A stretch of 43,209 bases of DNA from an uncultured Lachnospiraceae bacterium (GTDB taxonomy: Bacteria; Bacillota; Clostridia; Lachnospirales; Lachnospiraceae), in assembly GCA_910578475.1 (NCBI GenBank), contig CAJTRK010000029.1:1-43209 (forward strand), written 5' to 3'. The notes below the pieces were generated by a model. That model saw only the letters and a list, made by a program, of their open reading frames with translations, had not been told where the DNA came from and did not search any database. Below, piece after piece: positions 34,430 to 43,166 of this stretch. The position numbers were made by a program, and so were the translations under genes. How positions within the stretch are numbered: position 1 is the stretch's first letter; the number at the start of each line of letters is the position of its first letter.

Positions 34430-34867
34430 TTATATACCGAGTTTGTTCTTCAAAAGCGGCACATACTGTCTTGATATGCCGACACGCTCTCCGTTCTTCA
34501 TCAATGCTTCAAACCTTCCGCTGAATTCCGGCGTAAAATTTTTTACTTTTGCCAGATTTAAAATAACCGACTTCGATACCCGAAAAAAATCGGTTCCCGC
34601 AAAGCGTCTTTCCAATTCATATAATTTGAGTTTCGTTTCATATACATTTTTTTCCAGATAAAGAAAAACCTTATTATCGACCGCTTCAAAATAATAAATA
34701 TCGCCCGGCTCTATCTGCAGAATTTTCTCTCCCTGCCTGACCGTCAGCTTTTCTTTTTTCAGTTTCAGACCATTCACCAGCTGCATGACAGCCTCATCCA
34801 CTTCCCGACAGCGGATAATGACCGCTTCTTCCTCATCCGGTCCGATATCTTCTATAATAATTTTCAT
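34430..34867 (-). CDS. LytTR-domain DNA-binding regulator
   Basis: The 145-aa protein is a LytTR domain with a short N-terminal part and no receiver domain. The motifs IEPGDIYYFEAVDNKVFLYLEKNVYETKLKLYELERRF and FFRVSKSVILNLAKVKNF are typical of LytTR. It is encoded between the ABC permease and DUF3021. Two LytTR-like repeats upstream of the ABC promoter (36878-36907) suggest it controls its own operon. Confidence 0.93.
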   Translation of the reverse strand: MKIIIEDIGPDEEEAVIIRCREVDEAVMQLVNGLKLKKEKLTVRQGEKILQIEPGDIYYFEAVDNKVFLYLEKNVYETKLKLYELERRFAGTDFFRVSKSVILNLAKVKNFTPEFSGRFEALMKNGERVGISRQYVPLLKNKLGI

Positions 34868-34920
34868 ATAAAGCCAATCCTTCCAGCGAAAACTTTTTTC
34901 CGCACTTCCATTCTATCTCT

Positions 34921-35835
34921 TTATCTGTCATACAGCAACTTTCTTCTGCTGATTACAGCGGAAGCTGCAATCATCAGGAGGCCTAGCGCAAGCAGACAGC
35001 CTGCCTGCACGACAAAGGACACCGGCTCATCTCCCATCACAATGGTAATCCCCATCTTTTCCCGAAAAACTTCCGCCGCCTCTGCAGGAATTCCTGCAAA
35101 TGTTTTTTCCACCGCTTCTTTCGTACAGACAACACGCATCATCGCCGCGCCATGCAAAACCGGTAAATGCCTCAGAATATCCGCCACGCTTTCCGGTAAT
35201 ACCGACATCGGCAGATAAATGGCGCCGACAAATCCGACCAGCGTTCCGACTATCGAAAGTATACCGTTCCAGGCGCCCACACTGTGAACAAAGAGCGCAA
35301 TGAAATAGGCAATCGCCGCATAAACAAAAGCATTCAGCACAATCATGCCAAGCAGCTGTAACAACGCCGTCCAAACAAGCGTCGTCTGCCCCGTAACCGC
35401 AAAATAAACCTGAGAAACCGCCAATGTCACAGTACACAGAAAAACGGCGATGCACCATGCGGAAAAAATATATCCGAAAGCAATTCCAAGTCTTTTGACA
35501 GGCGTCACATAAAAACTTGCAAGCCGCATATTGACTTCATCTTCTATCATACTTCCCATCGCCGTCATTGTCACCGTTACCGTGTTTGAAATCAGGATTC
35601 CCGCCAATGTCCACATTGATATCAGATATTTCGCATTGGCTTCATCTGCCGCTGTGTCTCTGTTTCTTCCAAACCGTTCCAAAGCCGTTACAATATCCTG
35701 ACTGTTCATATCGCCAAGAAATAAAATCATCAGCCCAAGTACAATCAGCATCGATAAGACCGAAGAGATTACTCTGCCTCTGTCTCTTATGAAAATATAG
35801 ATATTTCTTTTTACCAGATTCATTGCAGCTCTCAT
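34921..35835 (-). CDS. ABC-2 type transporter permease
   Basis: The 304-aa protein has about six membrane segments (ISSVLSMLIVLGLMILFLG; LAGILISNTVTVTMTAMG; FSAWCIAVFLCTVTLAVS; MIVLNAFVYAAIAYFIALFV; ILSIVGTLVGFVGAIYLPMSV; AGCLLALGLLMIAASAVI). This layout matches ABC-2 exporters of drugs or lantibiotics. The ATG overlaps the stop of the ATPase gene by 4 nt (ATGA), with GGAGG inside the ATPase end. The substrate is unknown. Confidence 0.92.
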   Translation of the reverse strand: MRAAMNLVKRNIYIFIRDRGRVISSVLSMLIVLGLMILFLGDMNSQDIVTALERFGRNRDTAADEANAKYLISMWTLAGILISNTVTVTMTAMGSMIEDEVNMRLASFYVTPVKRLGIAFGYIFSAWCIAVFLCTVTLAVSQVYFAVTGQTTLVWTALLQLLGMIVLNAFVYAAIAYFIALFVHSVGAWNGILSIVGTLVGFVGAIYLPMSVLPESVADILRHLPVLHGAAMMRVVCTKEAVEKTFAGIPAEAAEVFREKMGITIVMGDEPVSFVVQAGCLLALGLLMIAASAVISRRKLLYDR

Positions 35836-36779
35836 TTTTCCACCTCCTGATTTTCACTTTGTCCAAGCGTCTTGCCCGTTACATTCAAAAAAACATCGTC
35901 CATCGAACCCTGAAGCAGCTCAAATCCTTCCATACAGGACTGCATCCGCTGCAAAATCGGAAGCGCCTGCATGCTGTTCTCCAAATCCAATACAGCATAA
36001 TTTTCTTTTTGCTTCCAGGTTCTTTCTTCCTCCTCCAGTTTTTTCCAAAACTGTTCCTTCCGTTCCGCCGACGGAATCAATCGCAGTCTGTCCTTCGCAT
36101 GTTTTTCTTTCAGGGCAAAAGGCGTTCCCCGCTCCAGAATCTGTCCTCCGTCAATAATCGCAATGCTGGTGGCCTTCGCCGCCTCTTCCATATAATGAGT
36201 CGTCAGAAAAACCGTCATATTCGTTTCTTTTCTAATCCGTTCGATGCTCTGCCACACATTTTTCCTCGTTGCCGGGTCAAGTCCTGTCGTCGGTTCATCC
36301 AGAAACAAAAGCTCCGGTCTGTTAAGCAGCGCCCTTGCAATCTCACATCGTCTTTTCTGCCCTCCCGAAAGGCCGGCAAACTTTCTGTTGTACATATCCC
36401 CCAGTTCCAGGACTTCACAGATATCCAAAATCTGGCCTTTTAACAGGCTTTTGCTTTTTTCATAGAAAGAACCGCGTACAAACAGATTTTCTTTGACGCT
36501 CAGCCGGTCATCCAGACAGTTATTCTGATAAACAACGCCAATCCGTTTTCTAATCTGTTCATTTTCTTTCCCAAGAACCTGACCGCAGATTTCCGCCTGG
36601 CCGTCCGTCGGCGCGCTCAACGTGCACAGCATATTGATGGTCGTTGATTTACCTGCACCGTTAATACCAAGAAATCCGAATAATTCTCCTTTTTTTATTT
36701 CGAAACTGATATCGTCTACAGCTTTTACTTCTTTGAAATATTTTTTCAGATGCGATACCCGAATAATTGTTTCCGCCAT
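35832..36779 (-). CDS. ABC-2 type transporter ATPase
   Basis: The 315-aa ATPase has Walker A GINGAGKST, Q-loop VVYQNNCLDD, signature LSGGQKRRCEIARALL, Walker B LLFLDEPTTGLDP and the H-loop TTHYMEEA. A C-terminal extension of ~90 residues is typical of ABC-2 exporters. It heads the four-gene unit ATPase-permease-LytTR-DUF3021. Confidence 0.95.
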   Translation of the reverse strand: MAETIIRVSHLKKYFKEVKAVDDISFEIKKGELFGFLGINGAGKSTTINMLCTLSAPTDGQAEICGQVLGKENEQIRKRIGVVYQNNCLDDRLSVKENLFVRGSFYEKSKSLLKGQILDICEVLELGDMYNRKFAGLSGGQKRRCEIARALLNRPELLFLDEPTTGLDPATRKNVWQSIERIRKETNMTVFLTTHYMEEAAKATSIAIIDGGQILERGTPFALKEKHAKDRLRLIPSAERKEQFWKKLEEEERTWKQKENYAVLDLENSMQALPILQRMQSCMEGFELLQGSMDDVFLNVTGKTLGQSENQEVEK

Positions 36780-36842
36780 ATATTATCCCCCTTTCGACAT
36801 GCCGATGCCAAAAGCACAGGCCGCCAATCACACTTTTTCCTT

Positions 36843-36871
36843 ATTATGTTGTCCGGAGGAACATATGGCAA
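36843..36871 (-). promoter_or_regulatory. Promoter of the ABC/LytTR operon
   Basis: Minus strand: TTGCCA (36866-36871), 17 nt, CATAAT (36843-36848). The LytTR-like direct repeats lie 6 nt upstream of the -35. Confidence 0.8.
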
Positions 36872-36877
36872 GGAAAA

Positions 36878-36907
36878 ACCGGTAAGTGGTGTCAGATAAC
36901 CGGTAAG
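36878..36907 (+). promoter_or_regulatory. Probable LytTR binding site: two direct repeats, 12-bp gap
   Basis: ACCGGTAAG occurs at 36878-36886 and again at 36899-36907, spaced by 12 bp (21 bp start to start, two helical turns). The 9-mer fits the LytTR consensus WMMGTTNRK at 8 of 9 positions, and the 12-bp spacing is that of AgrA-type sites. It lies directly upstream of the promoter of an operon encoding a LytTR protein. The remainder of 36780-37004 holds no supported gene. Confidence 0.75.
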
Positions 36908-37005
36908 ATGCAAATAAGCGATGTATAAACCCGACAAAATTACGATATATCCTGCCAAACAAAAACGCGGGCTGCTGAGATTACAGCAATTTCCTAAAAG
37001 AAAAA

Positions 37006-37030
37006 AGCATCGGAGTTTTTCTCCGATGCT
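37006..37030 (-). terminator. Terminator after hisF
   Basis: A perfect 10-bp stem (AGCATCGGAG 37006-37015, CTCCGATGCT 37021-37030) with a 5-nt loop runs into TTTTTT on the minus strand. This is a strong intrinsic terminator. Confidence 0.95.
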
Positions 37031-37038
37031 TCCATCAT

Positions 37039-37800
37039 TCATAGTCTGACCGAAATTCCCTTTTCATATAGATAACGCTTTAAATCCCTGATTTCCATCT
37101 CTTTAAAATGAAACAGGGAGGCCGCAAGCGCCGCATCCGCTTTTCCTTCCGCAAACGCTTCATAAAAATGCTCCATTGTTCCGGCGCCGCCGGACGCAAT
37201 GACAGGAATGGACACGTTTTCTGAAATCTGCCTCGTCAATGCCAGGTCATATCCGGCTTTCGTACCGTCTCCATCCATACTGGTCAGAAGGATTTCTCCG
37301 GCACCCAGTTCTTCCGCCTTCATTGCCCATTCAACCGCATCGATTCCCATATCGATACGACCGCCGTTCTTATAAATATTCCATCCGTTACCATCCGGAC
37401 GCCTCTTGGCGTCAATCGCAACAACCACGCACTGGCTTCCGAATTTGTCCGCCGCATCGGCAATTAACTGCGGATTCATAATCGCTGCGGAGTTGACCGA
37501 TACTTTATCCGCGCCTTCCCGCAAAATAGCCTTAAAATCATCGACCGTTCGAATGCCGCCGCCCACCGTAAAAGGAATAAATACCTTTTCAGCCACTTTT
37601 CTGACCATTTCAACGGCTGTTGCCCTCGCATCGGAAGAAGCGGTAATATCCAGAAAAACCAGTTCGTCCGCTCCTGACTTATCATAGGCTGCCCCGACTT
37701 CCGCCGGGTCGCCCGCATCTTTAAAATTAATAAAATTTACGCCTTTCACGACTCTGCCGTTTTTTACATCCAGACAGGGAATAATTCTTTTTGTGTGCAT
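37039..37800 (-). CDS. hisF: Imidazole glycerol phosphate synthase subunit HisF
   Basis: HisF is the cyclase half of the HisF-HisH complex, making imidazole glycerol phosphate and AICAR. The 253-aa TIM barrel has catalytic Asp in RIIPCLDVKNGRVVKGVNF and in VVVAIDAKR, and the phosphate loops VGGGIRTVDDF and ASGGAGTMEHF. It lies 48 nt after hisH and ends at a strong terminator. No other his genes are in the window. Confidence 0.98.
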   Translation of the reverse strand: MHTKRIIPCLDVKNGRVVKGVNFINFKDAGDPAEVGAAYDKSGADELVFLDITASSDARATAVEMVRKVAEKVFIPFTVGGGIRTVDDFKAILREGADKVSVNSAAIMNPQLIADAADKFGSQCVVVAIDAKRRPDGNGWNIYKNGGRIDMGIDAVEWAMKAEELGAGEILLTSMDGDGTKAGYDLALTRQISENVSIPVIASGGAGTMEHFYEAFAEGKADAALAASLFHFKEMEIRDLKRYLYEKGISVRL

Positions 37801-37848
37801 TGGCTGTTCTCTCCATTTCTCCGCCGCCCCAGTCTTTGCCCCGGTGCT

Positions 37849-38475
37849 TTACCCTTTTGCGTTTCCTCCGGGAATATCCAAAAAATTCTTAAGAATCCGC
37901 ATTCCTGTTTCAGAGCTCTTCTCCGGATGAAACTGGCATGCAAATATATTGTCTTTTTCAACGGACGCATGGATTTTTACGCCGTATTCCGCTGTTGCCT
38001 TCACAATATCTGTATCTTCTGCCTGTAAGTAATAAGAATGCACAAAATACACATAAGACTGTTCCGGTATTCCATGAAAAAGTCTGCCCTGCCCCGGATA
38101 GGAAAGCGAATTCCAACCGATATGCGGAATTTTCAAATTCGGAGCTTCCGGAATCCGAATGATTTTTCCGGCCAAAATGCCGAGTCCCTCAACGCCCTCG
38201 CTTTCTTCGCTCCCGTCAAACAACAACTGCAGGCCCAGACAAATTCCCAAAAAAGGCGTTTGCCGCTCCGTGACTTCCCGAATGACTCCAGTCAGTCCAT
38301 ATTTATGGAGTTTCTCCATTGCATCGCCAAAAGCCCCTACCCCAGGTAAAATTACATGTCCGGCGGATAAAATCTCTTTTGGATTCCTCGTTATGACGGC
38401 CTGCCCGCCCAAAGCCGCTACCGCTTTTTCAACACTTTTTATATTTCCGGCATCATAATCAATGACAGCAACCAT
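37849..38475 (-). CDS. hisH: Imidazole glycerol phosphate synthase glutaminase subunit HisH
   Basis: HisH supplies ammonia from glutamine to HisF. The 208-aa class I amidotransferase has the catalytic Cys in LGICLGLQLLFDGSEE, the oxyanion region VILPGVGAFGDAM, and His/Glu in CQFHPEKSSETG. AGGTG precedes the start. Its start lies 14 nt after the acidic-repeat gene, so the three genes are probably in one transcript. Confidence 0.97.
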   Translation of the reverse strand: MVAVIDYDAGNIKSVEKAVAALGGQAVITRNPKEILSAGHVILPGVGAFGDAMEKLHKYGLTGVIREVTERQTPFLGICLGLQLLFDGSEESEGVEGLGILAGKIIRIPEAPNLKIPHIGWNSLSYPGQGRLFHGIPEQSYVYFVHSYYLQAEDTDIVKATAEYGVKIHASVEKDNIFACQFHPEKSSETGMRILKNFLDIPGGNAKG

Positions 38476-38489
38476 AATGATTCACCTTT

Positions 38490-41099
38490 TCAGTTATTCT
38501 GATGTACTTCTACCGAAACCGGCTCAATATACTTTACTTCCTCTCCGGATGCCGCGTCTGCATTTTCGGGAGCGGCATTTTCTCCTGCCGCATTTTCCTC
38601 TGCCATGCCATCCGATGAGCCATTCAAAATATCATCCGTAACTATATCATCCGTTACCAAATCTTCCGTTTCTTCCGGAAGTCCATCGAGAATCTCCTGT
38701 TCCTCAGGAAGGACGTCAGCCATTTCGTCTGCTGTGTCTTCTGCTGAAACTACGGCCCCGAATAAAACAGCTGTTATTTTCTGTGTATAAATAATGTCGT
38801 CTTCAGAATAAATAATATCCATAACATCTGCTTCGGAAAGATTGTACCGTTCAGAAAGAATAGCAAGTATCTGCTGATATTTTTCTCCTATTTCACCGGT
38901 CACATGATATTCTTCGGCTTCCGGAAGAAGTTCATAATACAACGCGGCTCCCTGTACAAGCGCATTGAGCGCTTCCAGCTCCCTGCCGTTTAGTTTCATA
39001 TAATTATAATAAGATTTTATCTTACGTTCCATCTTCAAAATAAGCGTCGTCTTATGTAAGATAACTTCTTCATCTTCATTCAAATCTTTTCCGTAGAGCA
39101 AGTCATAAACAGCTTCATAATTCCCCATATCATAGGCAATTCTTGCATCTCGTTTCTGCATATGCTCAGGTAAAACAATCGTGAAAACAATAATACACAA
39201 AAGAATCGTCATGCAGGATAAAATAACAGGAATTACTTTTTTCTTCGAAAGCTTCTTTCCAGCTTCCGTCCTTACCTCTTCTTCATCCGCTTCCTTTACT
39301 TTCTTTTCCTTTTTGGGCTTTTTCTTCTTTTTCTTGGCAGCGCCTTCATTTTCACCTTCTTCATCTCCTTCGGCAGCCGCTTTCTTTCCTTTTGCCTTCT
39401 TTTTCTTCTCTTTCTTTTCTTTTTTCCCCTTCTTCTTATCTTCCGCACTCAGCTCCGCAAGAAGCTCCATGTTTTCATCTGATGCGTCTCCCGTCGTTTC
39501 GACATCTATCGCTTTTTCTTCTTCATCTTCTTCTGATTCTGTCAAAAAAGCAAGAAATCTTGCAAAAACACCCGGTTTTTTATCCGCTTTTTCTTCCTTT
39601 TTGCTTTCTTCTCCGTCAGAATCTCCTGCTTCTACGGACTCGTCAGCCGTTTTTGCCGCTTTCTTATCCTTCTTTCTCCACTTTCTTTTTTTCTTTTCCT
39701 TTTTCTCTTCTTCCGGCGGCGCCTCTTCCTGCAGTCCTTCGATAGACGCTGCTCCGTCGCTTCCATCCTCATCCCCCGGGAAGAAGGAAAACTCATTATT
39801 ATCGCCGGCAGCCATATCTTCTTCATTGGAATCAGAAACACTCTCTAACAAGGCCAGCATTTCATCATCAATTTCTTCCTCCTGGCCTGACTGCTCCAAA
39901 AGGTCATTAATTTCCGCCAAATCATCCATATCGTTTTCATCCAGCGAAAAATCATCCGACATATCATCCAGACCGGTCTCATCCATTGACAGGCCATCCG
40001 CCGAATCATCTTCCGGAATATCCATTGAAAAATCATCCGTCAGAGGTTCTTCCATTGACATTTCGCCCAAGTCCAAATCATCCAATGACAAATCATCCAT
40101 ACCGGAATCTGTCATATTCATATCATCTAACTGAAACTCATCCAATCCAAGAGCATCCGAATCAGCCATATCCGTACCAAGCGCATCCAGTCCGATATCA
40201 TCCAGCGACATATCTCCCAAGTCCGGCTCATCCAATGTCATATCATCCATGCCTGACTCTTCTAATGTCATATCATCCATGCCTGACTCCTCCAATGCCA
40301 TATCATCCATACCTGACTCTTCCAATGCCATATCATCCATGCCCGGCTCTTCCAATACCATACTGTCTGATTCAGACATTCCTGACATCATATCATCCAA
40401 ACCGATATTATCCAGATCCATATCACCCAATTCGGCTTCATTCAGCGCAGCATCTTCCAACCCTGACGCCTCCGGATTCATATCCTCTATCCCAAAATCG
40501 TCCAAATCAGCTGTTTCCAGAGCGATATCATCCAAACCGGATTCTTCCTGTCCCATATCACCCAGTACAGGCTCTTCCAGACCGATATCATCCAACACGG
40601 GCTCTTCTAAACCCATATCATCCAATGCAGGCTCTCCCAAGCCGATATCTTCTAATCCAGGCTCTTCTAAACCCATATTTTCTAACGCAGGCTCTTTTAA
40701 CCCCACATCTTCTAATCCAGGCTCTTCTAAGCCGATATTATCCAATACGGACTCTTCCAAACCAATATTCTCTAATCCGATACCTTCGGACGTCATATCC
40801 CCCGCCAATGTATCCTCGGAAACAGCTTCATCAGCCCAAAGACTTTCCGTATTGATTCCATCAGATGCAGCAGCCTCTGAATCAGCCCCTTCCTGAATCA
40901 TATCCCCTGCATCAAGTTTTGCGCTGCCCAAATCGACTTCCGAAACGAACGGCGCCTGCTCAGGTTCTTCTCCCGTCAGCATTTCTATTGCACTCTTGGG
41001 TCTTGCCTCATGATTGGAATCCTTTGAGGACGAACCTGCCACGTTTCCATTCATCATGGATTGTAATAAACTTTCCAAATATTCTTCGTTTGAACTCAT
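38490..41099 (-). CDS. Large acidic-repeat protein with one membrane segment
   Basis: I do not recognise a named family. The 869-aa protein starts SSNEEYLESLLQSMMNGN. Residues from about 105 to 400 are a run of Asp/Glu-rich repeats of ~10 residues (LEEP-x-L-D/E-D-I/M-G), visible in DNA as imperfect ~30-bp tandem repeats (40200-40810). Two lysine-rich stretches follow (KKEKKKRKWRKK near 480; GKKEKKEKKKKAKGKK near 570). One hydrophobic segment lies near 620-642 (VIPVILSCMTILLCIIVFTIV). The ~200-residue C-terminus looks helical and TPR-like (YDMGNYEAVYDLLYGKDLNEDEE). The lysines before the membrane segment suggest the acidic part is inside and the C-terminus outside. GGAGAG precedes the ATG. Confidence 0.85.
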   Translation of the reverse strand: MSSNEEYLESLLQSMMNGNVAGSSSKDSNHEARPKSAIEMLTGEEPEQAPFVSEVDLGSAKLDAGDMIQEGADSEAAASDGINTESLWADEAVSEDTLAGDMTSEGIGLENIGLEESVLDNIGLEEPGLEDVGLKEPALENMGLEEPGLEDIGLGEPALDDMGLEEPVLDDIGLEEPVLGDMGQEESGLDDIALETADLDDFGIEDMNPEASGLEDAALNEAELGDMDLDNIGLDDMMSGMSESDSMVLEEPGMDDMALEESGMDDMALEESGMDDMTLEESGMDDMTLDEPDLGDMSLDDIGLDALGTDMADSDALGLDEFQLDDMNMTDSGMDDLSLDDLDLGEMSMEEPLTDDFSMDIPEDDSADGLSMDETGLDDMSDDFSLDENDMDDLAEINDLLEQSGQEEEIDDEMLALLESVSDSNEEDMAAGDNNEFSFFPGDEDGSDGAASIEGLQEEAPPEEEKKEKKKRKWRKKDKKAAKTADESVEAGDSDGEESKKEEKADKKPGVFARFLAFLTESEEDEEEKAIDVETTGDASDENMELLAELSAEDKKKGKKEKKEKKKKAKGKKAAAEGDEEGENEGAAKKKKKKPKKEKKVKEADEEEVRTEAGKKLSKKKVIPVILSCMTILLCIIVFTIVLPEHMQKRDARIAYDMGNYEAVYDLLYGKDLNEDEEVILHKTTLILKMERKIKSYYNYMKLNGRELEALNALVQGAALYYELLPEAEEYHVTGEIGEKYQQILAILSERYNLSEADVMDIIYSEDDIIYTQKITAVLFGAVVSAEDTADEMADVLPEEQEILDGLPEETEDLVTDDIVTDDILNGSSDGMAEENAAGENAAPENADAASGEEVKYIEPVSVEVHQNN
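40200..40810 (-). repeat. Imperfect ~30-bp tandem repeats coding for acidic decapeptides
   Basis: Many variants of a 30-bp unit (TCATCCA.TG..GGCTCTTCTAA type on the plus strand) encode LEEPxLDDMG-like decapeptides. Near-exact neighbours occur at about 40225-40350 and 40550-40770. Copy number is likely variable between strains. Confidence 0.85.
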
Positions 41100-41180
41100 A
41101 GCTTCTCTCCAAATAATTATTTATACTCAGATGCAGCTCATAACATAGCTACCTCTGCTATTTTATCACATACGACACAA

Positions 41181-41990
41181 TTAAACAAATCCATTTGCCA
41201 AAAAATCAACAGATTTTTCTTTTATTCCAAGCCCCCGGTCTCCCAAATTTTCCCCAAGCTGATACAATACGGAATGGATTCGATATAAAAATGATTTTTG
41301 ATTATAATATATTATCTTTTCAAAAGGCCATCTGATAATAGAGGGCATTTCCATGCCAGCCCCAAGTTCTATCACACATACTTTCTTATTAACGGTTCCC
41401 TGCAGCCACTTTTTATAGATTTCCCATTGGGGCAGATACCCTTCCTCTGCATATTTACTGACGCCAAGCTGATTAAATCTCCTCTTTTGCCCACAGCATC
41501 CGCACACGGGTTCCGATAATTCTTCCAGTTTTATATCTTTGTTAAAATAAGACAAAATTTTCTGATACATATCGTTGTCAAATTCCAATATCTGACCGCT
41601 GCAATTATAATCGCACTGCATCTGCCTGAAACCTCCGCAAGGCGTTGCAATTCTGTTTTCCTGGAATCCATAACGATATACATAATCATCATCGACTATG
41701 GACAGGATAAAATAATTACGGTCTTCTATCAGTTTCTTTAAAGTTTGATATGCCTTATCCAACTTTTTATCCAAATATTCTTCCAATGCCATTTTTTGCA
41801 TAAAAGGAACTATCCATCGATATTCTGCTTTTCCCTCTACTTCCTTTTCTTCTATTTCTTTTTCTATTTCCTGATATCGCTCATTTCGCAATAAAATATC
41901 CCAATCATATTGAAACTCTTTGCCGATTCCGACCAAAATCATATCTGCATCATTACATTTCTGTGCTATTTCGGATATGCTGTATTCCAT
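41181..41990 (-). CDS. SIR2-like (sirtuin fold) protein
   Basis: The 269-aa protein resembles NAD-dependent sirtuins. An N-terminal NAD-binding strand DADMILVGIGKEFQYD matches the GAG..S region loosely. FILSIVDDDYVYRYGF parallels the TxNxD segment, with IVDDD in place of TQNID. GGFRQMQCD and VCGCCGQKRRF carry Cys for a zinc site, and VCVIELGAGMEMPSIIRWPFEKI matches the late Rossmann strand. The catalytic His of classical sirtuins is not obvious, so it may bind rather than deacylate. No defence partner (TIR, helicase, phage-tail sensor) lies beside it. Confidence 0.72.
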   Translation of the reverse strand: MEYSISEIAQKCNDADMILVGIGKEFQYDWDILLRNERYQEIEKEIEEKEVEGKAEYRWIVPFMQKMALEEYLDKKLDKAYQTLKKLIEDRNYFILSIVDDDYVYRYGFQENRIATPCGGFRQMQCDYNCSGQILEFDNDMYQKILSYFNKDIKLEELSEPVCGCCGQKRRFNQLGVSKYAEEGYLPQWEIYKKWLQGTVNKKVCVIELGAGMEMPSIIRWPFEKIIYYNQKSFLYRIHSVLYQLGENLGDRGLGIKEKSVDFLANGFV

Positions 41991-42058
41991 ATTTTCGAAA
42001 CTCTCTTTCCATCACATATTTTATTTCATTTTGAAAAATATTTACGCAAAATACAAAA

Positions 42059-42075
42059 GCCGGGAATACCCGGCC
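42059..42075 (-). terminator. Terminator after cheV
   Basis: A 6-bp all-GC stem (GCCGGG 42059-42064, CCCGGC 42069-42074) with a 4-nt loop is followed on the minus strand by TTTTGTATTTT. It separates cheV from the SIR2-like gene. Confidence 0.9.
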
Positions 42076-42087
42076 TTTGTTTCTTAT

Positions 42088-42993
42088 CTACTTCAATACC
42101 AATTTGTCAACAACTCTTACCAGATTGCCGATTTCCGGCTTGGAAAGCTGCGCATCGGCGCCTAATGCTTCGCCTTTTCTTTTCATTTCATCATTTACCA
42201 GAGATGAGAAAATAATGACCGGAATATCTTTTGTTGCATCATCTTCTTTTATCAGTTTTGTCAGTCGGTGACCATCCATAAGAGGCATCTCGATATCGGT
42301 TATAATACACTGTACATGCTCTCGAAGCGTTCCCTCCTCTTTGCAGTCACGAATCACTTCATAAGCCTGCTGACCGTTCTCCGTATGAATCAGGTTCGAA
42401 TAACCCGCTTTATGTAAACAATCAACAATTAACTTATTCAATAACGGAGAATCTTCCGCAATCAGAATCGGAATTTCATATCTGCCTCTTTCACCCAGTT
42501 CATCAATCTCTGTTACTTTCAGGCCTGTTTCAGGATTAATGTCCGTCATAATCTTTTCAAAATCCAGAATGATAATCAGTCTTCCGTCCAATTTGATAAT
42601 TCCCGTGGAAATTCCTTCTTCTGCGGAAGAAACCGTAGAATCCGGTTTAATAATGTCTTTCCAGGATACTCGGTGGATACCGACAACAGAATCTACATGA
42701 AACGCAACATCCAGTCTGTTAAAGTTCGTGATAATAAATAACCCGCCTGCTTTCGATACACCGCGCTGTAAACAATTTTTCAAATCTATTGCCGTAATCA
42801 TCGTATCACGCGGCATAAAAATACCTTCAATACTTGGATGTGCATTGGGAACCGGCGTAACGTCCTCATATGTTATAATTTCCTTTATTTTCGCCACATT
42901 GATTCCATAAGCATTGCCATCCAATTTAAATTCAAGCACCTCTAATTCGTTTGTTCCATTCTCAAGCAGAATCTTTGTATCCATGTAATCCAC
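42088..42993 (-). CDS. cheV: Chemotaxis coupling protein CheV
   Basis: CheV couples chemoreceptors to CheA and modulates signalling by phosphorylation. The 301-aa protein has an N-terminal CheW domain (LEVLEFKLDGNAYGINVAKIKEII) and a C-terminal receiver (LIAEDSPLLNKLIVDCLHKAG, phosphoacceptor Asp in CIITDIEMPLMDGHRL, Lys in AQLSKPEIG). GAGGTGG lies 5 nt before the ATG. It implies a motile or chemotactic host. It is transcribed alone from the promoter near 43112, with a ~110-nt leader. Confidence 0.97.
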   Translation of the reverse strand: MDYMDTKILLENGTNELEVLEFKLDGNAYGINVAKIKEIITYEDVTPVPNAHPSIEGIFMPRDTMITAIDLKNCLQRGVSKAGGLFIITNFNRLDVAFHVDSVVGIHRVSWKDIIKPDSTVSSAEEGISTGIIKLDGRLIIILDFEKIMTDINPETGLKVTEIDELGERGRYEIPILIAEDSPLLNKLIVDCLHKAGYSNLIHTENGQQAYEVIRDCKEEGTLREHVQCIITDIEMPLMDGHRLTKLIKEDDATKDIPVIIFSSLVNDEMKRKGEALGADAQLSKPEIGNLVRVVDKLVLK

Positions 42994-43111
42994 CTCACAT
43001 TATATATTTAGAAAATATCTTATAATCCACCAATTCACCATTATAAATAATTATGGGATAAATATTCTGTTTTTTAAGCATATTTTCTATCAACAGTATC
43101 AAATTAGATAC

Positions 43112-43117
43112 ATTATA
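43112..43117 (-). promoter_or_regulatory. Extended -10 promoter of cheV
   Basis: Minus strand reads TGGTATAAT, an extended -10 element with a perfect TATAAT (43112-43117). The -35 region is only T-rich. The leader to the cheV ATG (42993) is about 110 nt, AT-rich, with no clear riboswitch. Confidence 0.7.
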
Positions 43118-43131
43118 CCATAAGTTTAAAC

Positions 43132-43166
43132 AAAAAAAAACACTATTTACAAAAAAGTGTAAATAG
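43132..43166 (-). terminator. Terminator of the gene upstream of cheV (off the window)
   Basis: An 8-bp stem (CTATTTAC 43143-43150, GTAAATAG 43159-43166) with an 8-nt loop is followed by nine Ts on the minus strand. It ends a transcript entering from the right edge. Confidence 0.9.

Noticed and set aside
36746..37042. 98-aa minus-strand open frame between hisF and the ABC ATPase
   Set aside because: It overlaps the hisF terminator, the LytTR repeats and the ABC promoter, and shows no protein family features.
39181..41101. Long plus-strand Ser/Pro-rich open frames opposite the acidic-repeat gene
   Set aside because: They are antisense shadows caused by the repetitive GAA/GAT-rich codons of the real minus-strand gene.
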